Positions 23,638 to 33,236 of a stretch of DNA of 64,000 nt are shown here, in pieces. Where the stretch lies: contig NC_134422.1 of assembly GCF_030867145.1 (NCBI RefSeq), positions 13,774,531 to 13,838,530 of the forward strand. The letters are read 5' to 3'. Numbering within the stretch: position 1 is the first letter of the stretch; every line of letters begins with the position of its first letter. Both the position numbers and the translations under genes were made by a program. The notes under the pieces are model-generated. The model did no database searches, was not told the DNA's origin, and saw nothing but the letters and a program-made list of their open reading frames with translations. The stretch is from Opisthocomus hoazin (lineage: Eukaryota; Chordata; Aves; Opisthocomiformes; Opisthocomidae).

Positions 23638-24929
23638 ACCAAGAAACCATTTTCTTCCAATAAACAAAACCAAACACTAACTGAAACAGTGGGAAATCTC
23701 TGCTAACAAAATGAAACACTAACCAACCCCACATAAACTTGACTATTCGTGTTCATCCTCTGGAAATATTCCTCCTCCTAAAGAAGTAAAGCTCTCCTTA
23801 GCCCTCCTGCACCACCAGAAGTAGAATGGCAAAACTCAAAGTCATTTAGGACGAGACAACAGACACCCTCGGAGGTCTGAGTCCCTCCATTTACACAGGT
23901 GAAAGAGGCTGTTGGTGTCTGCAAACATCTCACGTGCGAAGTATCTGAAACCAGTGATTTCCCCCCTTCTGAAGATACAAACATTTTACTACATGTTTAT
24001 ATGGTTTTGGTGTGTTTTTTTTTTTAATCCCAGGACCCGGGTACAGCTGTGGCCTATACAGGTTGTTAGAACTCAGACGCTACCTGCAGTTTATCCATTA
24101 ACACTTCTCTGTTCGGAAACCTTGATAGTTAAAAAAATTGAAGCTTGGTTACACCAAATTCTCAAGGCAAATGACCATAGTAAAACTCAGCATTTACTGA
24201 TGTCAGTAAAACAAACACCAGCCAGTGAAAGCAGAGGTCTGAGAAAGCCTTGCTCTCCCTGGTAACAGAGATCTTGGAAGAAAGCAAAAAACCGAGAGAG
24301 AGATGTGCCCAGGTGCAGTACACCAGTTCCAATGGAGAAATTCTCAGGAATATTTTCACTAATTTCTCAATAAAGGGGGATACTTTAACAGAAGCCATTT
24401 AAAAAGATGTGGTTAATAAACAGTTATGCAAATCTCTTCAACTTACTGACACAGATGAAAATTTAAGAAACAAAAAGTAAAAAAAAAAAAATCAGTGTCT
24501 TTAAAAAATTTACACACTGTGTTTCCTAAAACATCACAGGTATCTGTGCTGAGCTGCGCAGGCGTCTGCGGGGGATGTGAGCAGGGAGGGGTGAAGCACA
24601 TCGCTGCCAGGGCAGTGAGGCGACGCTGCAGACCTAACGAGGGTTCCAGCTCAGGGGCGTTACCGACTGCCAGCGCTGCTGAGCGCAGAACGGCACCGTG
24701 TGTTTTGACAGAGGAATTCCACTGGAAACAGAGCACCTCCTGCTCTAATCTAGACACGATTTTACAAAACATTTGGGGAGCTAACACCCGTACTACACCT
24801 TTTGTAAGAAAATAGAGAGCAGCTTTCAGCTGCAGTTCTTCTAAACTACTGTAGGAAGGCTTCTCTAGCACGCTTCCTCAATTGGCAACCATCTGAGGTA
24901 ATCAGCGATGCTGTTCACACCAGCACCCT

Positions 24930-25166
24930 TCACTTCTCCCCACCAGCACCACCTGCTGCCTCCTTATTGAGTCCTCTGATCGACAAGTCATAAACCACTT
25001 CCTCGATTTTCTTGACGTCGTATTTCAGGCCGTCGTAACGTTTCCTCAGGGAGTCGTTCTTCAGGTTGAGCAGTCGGAAGCCAGAATCCAGCTCATTGAT
25101 AAAGGTTGAGATGCGGAGAGGGCGAGAATAGTCACCAGCCGTGACGCTGTTCACTGCCAGTCTCGC
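24930..25166 (-). CDS. TSN: TSN exon 6 (residues 152-229, stop)
   Basis: The acceptor CCTTGTAG precedes GCGAGACTG. The exon reads ARLAVNSVTAGDYSRPLRIS and the conserved C-terminal helices. The tail NKEAAGGAGGEK is Gly/Ala-rich and accounts for the one-residue length difference from the human protein as I recall it. Confidence 0.98.
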   Translation of the reverse strand, partial: ARLAVNSVTAGDYSRPLRISTFINELDSGFRLLNLKNDSLRKRYDGLKYDVKKIEEVVYDLSIRGLNKEAAGGAGGEK

Positions 25167-28100
25167 CTACAAGGGGAAGACGCGCAGGAGAACGTCAACG
25201 GAGGAACCCACCGAAACCACGCCACTATTCCCACCAGCTACTTCACCAAGTGAAGCAGTTTTGTTCCAGGCAGTCAGATTATTTATACTTGGTTCTACTG
25301 TTTTGTTGACAACAATCCTGGATTTTCAACCAAGGGACTAGTTTAAATCTTCAGGGACCAGTGAGGAACAACTCTGGCATACAGAGAGGCAGTTTGCCAG
25401 AAGTTCGGGCCAAGGTGTTGCGTATCGTAATGTCCAGGAACAACTCGGGAAAGTTGGAAAACACATCACTTGTTTTTTAGGTCTGTTTCAATCCAAATAT
25501 ATGCGTGAGTATGTTCCTTACCAGCTCACTGGCGAGAGTCAACACACCAGAAAGATAGTCTTCAATGTCCAGGTGAAAGCCCCGCTCCCGATCGGCTTCA
25601 ACTACGGTGGAAAACAGAGGGCAATCAGGTGGTACTGAACGTGAGCAAAACCAGCCAGCTGAAATTGCATTTGTTTACCGGAGCTAATTTGAAATATAAA
25701 ATTTATTAAATATTATCACAAAAGAGAAGTCAGCCTTTTCCTGTACGTGAGGTAATTACTGCCTCTTCTCAGTGCTTTGATTTAGCATCTCCTACATCCT
25801 CAACTGGACATGCAGCAGGTTATACCTGATCCAACCGAATAACAGAATTCACGTTAATGTATAGCAGAGGGATCCACAGTCATTTTTTAGAAAACTATTT
25901 TCCTGATTTTTTTTAAAATCCTTTGCTCTGGGAGGACACAATTCTCTCACAGCATAAGAATTTAATCTTTTTTCCACACTTTTTAAACACCAAAAGCAGA
26001 AAATGAGGAAAATAAGCTCTCATCTTTGTATTACTCTTTTGTGGAAGATTTATGCAATATGAATGAATAATCTTCATTGCTGAAGAACTTATTAATGAAT
26101 ATATACTTTTGTTCACATTAGGTTTGCTGATTTCCACCTTCTAAAATGATTTGTTGTTTATATGCTGAAATCAAATACCAGATACATTTTGGAACCTATT
26201 TCTTGGGAAGAAAGGAAGTTCTTCTGTTTCCCTGTACCTCTGAAAAATACAACGTCTGAAAACGTCACGAGCTGTTTCTCTTCAGTTACAACGCTAACTT
26301 ACTCCCAAGTATTTCTGCAACAGCTTCTCGGGTCACTAACGTTTCGGACTCCAAGAAGACTACGAACGCTGCCAGAAACACCAACCGCTGAAGCACAAAC
26401 CTCCAGTGCTCATGAAATCTGTCAAAGAAAGCACCAAATCAAGGTGTAAGCAAGTAACCTCTCTTACTGGAGAACGAGGCAACAGGCACACATTATGCAT
26501 ACATTATGTTCTCCACCTTTACACATAGCACTTTGCACTATTTTTGGCTTAACGAAGCGACACCAGCTTAAAGTCATCTCCAGAACTTCACCCCAGGACA
26601 CTACGCTGGACACCAGCACTGCTCGCAGCTCTCACACCCCTGCTCGGCTCACGGAGTTTCTCAGGCTGTCGTGCCCAGAAGACAACCAGGGCTTTCCGCC
26701 CCAGCTTCCCTCAGCAGATCTGAGCTGATTCTCGTTCTTTGAAATGTTGCTGCTAGACACTGTCCCCTTCTGGCAGCAAACAAAACACAAAGGTGACAGT
26801 TTCATCTAGCACCCGCAGTATCAGACAGCCATTTCATGACAGATTTAGAGCTGTCTTCAGAAATGCCCCATACCTAACTTCACTGAAATGAACGGAGCAG
26901 CAAACGTGCAGCTCCCAGAAACGAGGGCAGCTCCAAGAGAACATCAATTTTTTAAACTTTTTCTTTTTTAAAAAAAACTCTAGAAAAAGAATTAAATATT
27001 GGATATTTTTAGTGAAAAGTTATAAATACAGTGTTTGAGCAAAAGCATTTTTTATCTGTTCTGATAAATAACTTCACACTTCTCTACCACGATTTACTTT
27101 TCAAACAGAAAGAGGCATTCAGCCCATAAACCTTTAAATCGTTCTTCCAAAGTAATAACACCAAATATGCCCCGGCAGTGCCCATATCCACGTCCGGCTG
27201 CGTGTGATCCTGCACACCTGTAATACTGATCAGTGGGAAACTTGGTCTTCAGAGATTCCAGCTGGGTTCTCACTGTACCAAAGTGCTCGCGAGCCTTCTG
27301 ACATTTCTTTGGTACTGAAAAAGAAACAGCGCAACGTTCAGCACGTGACAGAGAATAAGGCTTTGTGCACAGAGCGTTTTCTAGTGTAGACAGCGCCATT
27401 TACGCTCCTTTGTTGTCCAAGATAGTCTACTGACATTCAGATTAACCTAAGAAATAGTCACTGTTGCACTAAGTGTCACACAGGCAGAGGAGAAATACTC
27501 CTGAGTTTGGGGCTGTCGCATCTGCTCTAGTCCTCAGTTTCGAGCTTGAGCCAAGATGCCCCAGTGTTCTTTAAGAATCACTGCTAATCATGAATAATTA
27601 CTGTTGCTATAAAACTGATGTCATGGATGAAGAACCCATCCCGTAATGGTACTGACAGAAGGAAACACTGGAAAGGTCACACAGCCCACAGACCGAAAGC
27701 CAGCGGGGGACACAGACAGACAGAGGCAGGAACGAAGGAGCACAGAGGGGACGTGGTGTTTGTGGAAAAAACCAAGGAGCAAAGCAGCCTGGCGACGCGC
27801 GCCACAGACAAGCAGGGCTGCAGGAGAGACGGAGAAAGGCTGAGAAAGGCGGCGAGCGCAAGCTCTCATCTGAGGTGGCAGGGGGGCAATTTCATTTGGG
27901 GGTCTGTAACCGTAGTGGAGCCGAGACTGCGGCCATGGATACCGGGGGGCGAGGGCGGAGGCAGCAAGGACAGCGCCGCGGGCGAAGCCCCGTGCCGCAG
28001 GGCTGGCACGGACGCAGCAGAGATCGCGCGCGAGCTGGTAATGGGATGTTTTCAGTTTGAGCCGTGTGAGAAAGGAAAAGGGGTGGCCACGGGTGCTACA

Positions 28101-30546
28101 GAGGGACAAGATGGTCTGGAGAGCACACTGATGTGGTGGCTTAGAAAAAACAGCAACAACCAGACGACGAGCAACGGAACAGCACTGCACACAGCTGGCC
28201 CCAAAGACACTGTGCAGCGCTGCCAAACGACTCGCAGAGTCAGAGGAAAAGCAACTTTTCTTTCTCCACTTTAAAATCTTATGATACTTCTTTCTTATCG
28301 ATCAGAGTTAGGTTAGACGAGGTGCAACATCCCTTCAGCAAACGACATTCTCTGCTTTCAGGTGATGCGTTTGCAGAAACGGGGTTTAGCCCGTCCCGCG
28401 CAGGCTGCACCTCTGCGGAGAGAGGGTCTCCTGTTCACCTACCACCCACCGCCCGTTCACTGGTGCGAGCGGCAGCCACGCTGCGCCCGCAGCGCCAGGG
28501 CCCGACAGAACTCATCAAATGCACATGTCTTAACCGCAGCCTCCTCTCAGATCCTGGTCACAACCCGAGGAAGGCAGAAGGCGAACCTGAGAGGCTCTCC
28601 CGTGTCTCCATGTACAGAAGCTAGGATTATTTAAACAAGATCCACAGAAGTGAAGTCTGAAAGCTGCAATGAACGATTTCTATCAAACAAGCTCTATTGG
28701 GAGTCACTTACGTGTGTTTAAAGAACTTCCGTCAATTAACAAAACATCATTTCTGTTAAAAAAAAAGGGGGGGGGGGCACCTAAAAATAAAAGCTTCAGG
28801 AAGCAGAAGGTGAAAGCACTCCATGTGGCACCCAGAATGAAAGAAATGTATGAAGTTCACTGACAGCTGCCCTTCGAACACCGTCCTCGAACGACGGTCT
28901 CTGCGTCAGGTGAGTGAGCTGTCACGTGGCAGCTCTGGACCAAGTAAGGCACAAATGTGGCCTTCTGCCAGAGGAACTTGTGACAAAAATAAACAATCTT
29001 TACAACAAAGTTTCAGACATCAGAGCCCAACGACACACACATAGCCTCCCCACTTCAAATGACCCTCGTGCATCCTTGCGTATCACCACTGATGTTTTGG
29101 TAAGTTTAACACGTGTGCAAGAGCAAAGATCTAATGAGTTGCCTTTCGGCCTCTGAAGACCCCACCTGTCGCTCAGACTCACGCCAGCCAAGAGCAGGCT
29201 GCAGCACGCGCTGCCCTGAACAGCTTTCTGAGCAGTTCTCAAGCGCCGTTTCGGACAGGGAGCAGAGGGAGCAGGAGAGAGATCCTCCAACCCCGTTCTG
29301 GAGGCTGCTGGCCTGAGGCTCTGCTGGTTCTCCTTCCCTCTCCCAGAGCCGAACACAGGCTACGGCTGAAACTGCCGATCCCGCAGCTGAACACAGCCTC
29401 CCACTGGTGCAGAGAGAGACCACAGAGACGCCGGCACCGTGACGCCGCGGTTGTCTGTGGGTAGGGGGCTGCCCCACGGTGGAACAGGTTGGATGAAAAA
29501 CTCAATAAAAACAGGTTTAGCCCAGAGGTATTTTAAGTCCCCGGAGAACAGAGGAAAGGCAGTGTGCTAGGTAATGTTGTAAATACCACTGACTGGTAGA
29601 GGAACTGCCCTCCATCAGACTCCCAGCCACCCCGCAGTTCTATTAACGGAGCTCACGCCGCCCCTTGCCCTTCTCTGCAGTGGGACAGATTGCTCAGCCC
29701 GGTGCAACCCCTTTACCTGTTTCCACTGACTCTGTTGTCTCCTTCAGCTTTCATCACTGCCTCAACTGCTGATGCAGGAATAATTACCAAGGATGAACCA
29801 GCCAGCCGTGAGACAAAAAGCCGTCTCCCACTTACACTGGCACAAGGGAGGGGGCACAACAAGCAACACAGCTCCTGCGGGCAGCAGCACCAGCTTCAGC
29901 CGCCCACGGCAACGCTGCTGCAGTCACCAGGCACTGCTAGCTACTCTGTCACCTGTGAACCTGTAGTAATCAACAGCATTTTTGCCTTTTTTATTAGTTA
30001 GTTATTAGTTAATGTAATTCATCACTTAGTATTTCATAGTTGAGGATAGTTTATTAATAGTTTTTATAGTTTTTCTTACATCTCGGAAAAAATAAATATA
30101 AAGCTAAAAATCTTGATGCTACAAAGTCTAGCCAGAACTCCGCTGGATATTCACTCTTTCGTAGTTACAGGGGTCATCATTTATCCCTTTGCAATCTACT
30201 CTGGAAGAATCATACCAGTTTCTTAGTAAAAACGTGGTACTGTCTCAACAAACGAGATGCTGTAGCAAGCCATACAGCCATTTAAGAGCACTACACTGCA
30301 GAACGACAACCACTACCAAATAAAACTGTAGTCTAAGTATGTGACACCTGACAAGTGCTATTTATTCCCCTAACAATCCTTCTGTTAATTGTAATTATAT
30401 TATTCTGCTGTAAACCTTTATTAATCTAAACCTTTACTGACTGACTTTATTATGCTTGTAGCTGATGACAAACTGACAGGTCTATTATGATGAGTTAACT
30501 CCTAACCTATTAAGCATGTATTCATTATTTTTGGTATTAGAAGAAT

Positions 30547-30582
<36 letters not shown>

Positions 30583-32676
30583 AACTATTCCAACTCTCTT
30601 CTCAGACTCTGCAATTTCCAGGACCAGCTCTCTCCCGACATTAATAATCAAATGAAAACACACTGAGCCAGACACAGGTCTCTGCTACAAAATGCTGGAA
30701 AGCAGCTGATACCCACGCAAAACAGCAGTCACAACATCCATGGGTTTGCTCAGCTTAGAAAAATGAGTGTACGCTTGCATAAATTAGCCAATTAGCAGTT
30801 CTATTTTTTAGCACTGCCGGACTTCCCAAGTGGGTGGAAGTCGCACTCGCCAGGAGCGGTCAAACCTCGGTGCTGCACACTGCCGAGCCCTCTGGGAGGC
30901 CAGAGCAACCCCAGGCGCCCAGCTCCAGCCCAAGCGGGCTGGTGAACGTCGTCAGGCTGGCAGCGACCGGTCAGCTCTGCAGGGGAATAACCCAGCACCT
31001 GGGGAGGCTCCTTCTTCTACGCACCTTCTGGGGGTGGCCTGCCAGACATCTCTCCTTCCCAAATTCCTCTCAAGAGTTTCCAGGGAAGTCAGAATGGATG
31101 CTGCTTCTTGGGAGATATTCATTGACTTCAAAATATAGCTTTAAGTCACATATGTAAGGGAACAAAAACCCTGTTTATTCCAGTAGTTTCACCAGTAAGT
31201 CTAAGTCTGGGGGTGGGGGAGCAGAAAGAGCACATTTGGCATCTCGGTCTGCAGCGCTCTGCCCGTGCCCTGGAGGGAACGGGTTGGCCCCGAAACGTTA
31301 TGTCAAACATCTTAAACAAATTTGGATTTAAAGCAAGGAATGAGGCTAGGTACAACCCAAACATCAAAAATAACAGAAAATTCCAGTTGCCACTAAACAT
31401 ACATCAAGGATGGCTCCTGCTTTATCAGCCTTTGCAAATTCCCTTTATATTTTACCACATTAAGCAGATTTCATACACACTCTGAGTCTGTCTCAAACAA
31501 ACCAGACTAAAGCACCCCCCACACTTCCCACTCCACCCTGAGCACCCCCGGAGTGTTCAGCATAGAATCACAGAACGGTTTGGGTTGGAAGGGACCTTAA
31601 AGAGCATCTAGTTCCAACCCCCCTGCCACGAGCAGGGACATCTTCCACTAGACCAGGGTGCTCAGAGCTCCATCCAACCTGGCCTTGAACACTGCCAGGG
31701 AGGGGGCAGCCACAGCTTCTCTGGGCAACCTGTGCCAGTGTTTCACCACCCTCATGGTGAAGAACTTCTTCCTAATGTCTAATCTAAATCTGCCCGCTTT
31801 TGGTTTAGAGCCATTCCCCCTTGTCCTATCACTACACACCCTTGTGAAAAGTCCCTCTCCACCCTTCCTATATGCCCCTTCAGGCACTGGAAGGCTGCTC
31901 TAAGGTCACCCCGGAGCCTTTGCTTCTCCAGGCTGAACAGCCCCAGCTCCCTCCGCCTGTCCTCGGAGGAGAGGGGCTCCAGCCCTCGGATCATCTTCGT
32001 GGCCCTGCTCTGGCCCCGCTCCAGCACGTCCATGTCCTTCCTATGCTGGGGTCCCAGAGCTGGACGCAGTACATCGCGGCTGGTTTTTGGGGGCGGGCTG
32101 AAGGGGCGAAGACGGGGACACAGACACACAGTCCCGACGGGCGACGGCGACAGGAGCCGAACACCGGCCCCTGCGCGCCCGTCCCTGCGCGGGAAACCCG
32201 GAGCCAACTCCGCAACCCCGGAAGCGATCGCCCGCCAGCGGAACGCGCTCTGCTGCGCTGAGGCAGCGGAACACGGAGGGGGGGAGAACGGAGTTTCCCG
32301 GGCGACGGCCGGCCGGCCGGCAGCTCGTCCGGCTCCAAACCGCCCCCCGCAGCCTCCGCCCGCGGCAGAGCGACCCGCGCCCCCCGGGGGTGGGGGGGTG
32401 CTGCCCGGCCCCCGGCCGCCTCCTCGGCCCCGCGGCACTCACTGTGCTGGAAGCCGGCTCCCTGGTGCACGCCCTGCAGCAGCGTCAGGATCTCCCGGGC
32501 CGTCTGCTCCAGCGCCTGCACCTCCCTCCGGATCTCCTGCGGGCACAGCGCCGTCAGCCGCGCCCCGCGCCCCCCGCCCGGCCCGGCCCCGGCCCCGGCC
32601 CCGGGCCCACCTCTCGCACGTCCTGGTCGGCGGTCAGCGCGCCCTGCAGCGCCACGAACATCTCGCTCACCGACAT
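24930..32676 (-). CDS. TSN: Translin, six exons, 229 aa
   Basis: Coding exons on the minus strand are 32676-32611, 32536-32443, 27314-27218, 26418-26303, 25601-25522 and 25166-24930. Phases agree at all five junctions and give 229 residues, against 228 recalled for human translin. The start MSVSEMFVALQGAL, the segment LEQTAREILTLLQGVHQGAG and the C-terminal NDSLRKRYDGLKYDVKKIEE are diagnostic. Translin is an all-helical protein that forms octamers and binds single-stranded DNA and RNA. With TSNAX it makes the C3PO endoribonuclease, where the catalytic residues belong to TSNAX. The basic and Tyr/His-rich segment around YYRFHEHWRFV (about 84-94) is present. It is transcribed from the CpG island shared with NIFK. 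Intron 2 is 5.1 kb and holds a CR1 copy; intron 1 is only 74 nt. Confidence 0.98.
25522..25601 (-). CDS. TSN: TSN exon 5 (residues 125-151)
   Basis: The acceptor CCACCGTAG is followed by TTGAAGCCG, completing Ile 125. The exon reads EADRERGFHLDIEDYLSGVL to ASEL and ends at GAGCTG/GTAAGG in phase 0. Confidence 0.97.
26303..26418 (-). CDS. TSN: TSN exon 4 (residues 86-125)
   Basis: The acceptor TTTGACAG completes Arg 86. The exon encodes FHEHWRFVLQRLVFLAAFVV and then a helix with ETLVTREAVAEILG. The donor is GGGA/GTAAGT in phase 1. Confidence 0.97.
27218..27314 (-). CDS. TSN: TSN exon 3 (residues 54-86)
   Basis: The acceptor TTTCTTTTTCAG completes Ile 54, and the exon reads PKKCQKAREHFGTVRTQLES and on to DQYY. 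The donor is CAG/GTGTGC in phase 2. Confidence 0.97.
27315..31561 (-). other. TSN: TSN intron 2, part outside the CR1 copy
   Basis: This is mostly unique intronic DNA. It contains a CpG-rich patch with an open frame and donor-like site at about 27780-28035, and a T26 run at 30552-30577. No other gene was supported. Confidence 0.7.
30552..30577. repeat. T26 homopolymer
   Basis: A long uninterrupted T run lies in TSN intron 2. On the TSN strand it is poly(A), but no retroposed body ending in it was recognised. Confidence 0.85.
31562..32070 (-). mobile_element. CR1 LINE fragment in TSN intron 2, minus strand
   Basis: The plus strand begins with TAGAATCACAGAACGGTTTG and GGTTGGAAGGGACC, the reverse complement of a CR1 3' end. 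On the minus strand it encodes the RT C-terminal remnant KDMDVLERGQSRATKMIRGL and RRRELGLFSLEKQRLRGDL. The 5'-truncated edge lies at about 32070, roughly 370 bp from TSN exon 2 and at the border of the CpG island. It differs in sequence from the other two copies and is probably another CR1 subfamily. Confidence 0.93.
32443..32536 (-). CDS. TSN: TSN exon 2 (residues 23-53)
   Basis: The acceptor CCCGCAG precedes GAGATCCGG and the donor CAGCACA/GTGAGT is in phase 1. It encodes EIRREVQALEQTAREILTLL and the conserved GVHQGAGFQ. Confidence 0.97.
32611..32676 (-). CDS. TSN: TSN exon 1 (residues 1-22)
   Basis: The ATG is at 32676-32674 and the exon reads MSVSEMFVALQGALTADQDV followed by Arg-Glu. The donor GAGAG/GTGGGC leaves phase 0. 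The reading frame stays open upstream of this ATG for more than 150 codons because the island lacks stop-forming A/T, but homology with translin fixes this start. Confidence 0.97.
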
Positions 32677-33074
32677 GGCGCCCGCCGCCGCCTCCGGGAG
32701 GGGGGATGGGGGCCTTCCGTGCCGCCGGCGCGAGGGGGCTGCCCCGCGCGCCGCCTGCCCGCGCCGGGAGGGCTGCCCCGCGCGCTGCCTGCGGGGGGAG
32801 GCGGGGGCAGGGGCCCGCGCGGAGCCGCTCGCCCCCGGGTGGGGGGAGGGGAGGTGTGCCCGCGTCTCGGGGCCGCGCTCGCGGTGGGCGGGGCCGGGCC
32901 CAGCGCCCCGCTGCCGGGTGACCGCGCCGCGCTGCCCCCCGCTGGGAGGGGGCGGAGCCGGCCGGCGGCGCCGTGCCCCGTCGGTAGGAGACAGCGCCGC
33001 TCTGCGCTTGCGCGCCCGGGCGGCACCGCGTGCGCGGCGAGTGACGCGCTTCCGGCGGCGGCGGGGAGCGCAGC
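32677..33074. promoter_or_regulatory. Bidirectional TSN/NIFK promoter
   Basis: The two start codons are head to head and 398 bp apart. No TATA box was seen. Visible motifs are an Sp1-type GGGCGGGGC at 32886-32894, an NRF1-like TGCGCTTGCGCG at 33003-33014, a CRE-like TGACGC at 33042-33047 and an ETS-type CTTCCGG at 33049-33055 close to the NIFK ATG. Transcription starts were not determined. Confidence 0.85.
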
Positions 33075-33236
33075 ATGGCGGCGGCTGGTGTCGGGGCAGT
33101 GGCGGCGGAGGCCGCGGCCGCACCCGCGGCCGCGCCCGCACCCGCACCGTCGGCGTCGTTCCTGGCCTTGGAGCCGCGGCTGCAGCGCGAGTTCCAGCAG
33201 AAGGTGAAGCGGGCCCGCGGCAGCCGGGCGGCCGAG
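33075..33236 (+). CDS. NIFK: NIFK exon 1 (residues 1-54)
   Basis: The ATG lies in GCAGCATGGCG, a fair Kozak context. The exon encodes an Ala/Pro low-complexity leader and then [19 protein letters not shown]. It ends at CCGAG/GTGAGC in phase 0. Confidence 0.93.

Noticed and set aside
29106-29505. Overlapping minus-strand ORFs in TSN intron 2 (88-123 codons)
   Set aside because: They are Ser/Cys/Leu-rich with no motif or splice support, and are best explained by local composition.
30552-30577. T26 run as the tail of a processed pseudogene
   Set aside because: No retroposed gene body or target-site duplication was found on either side.
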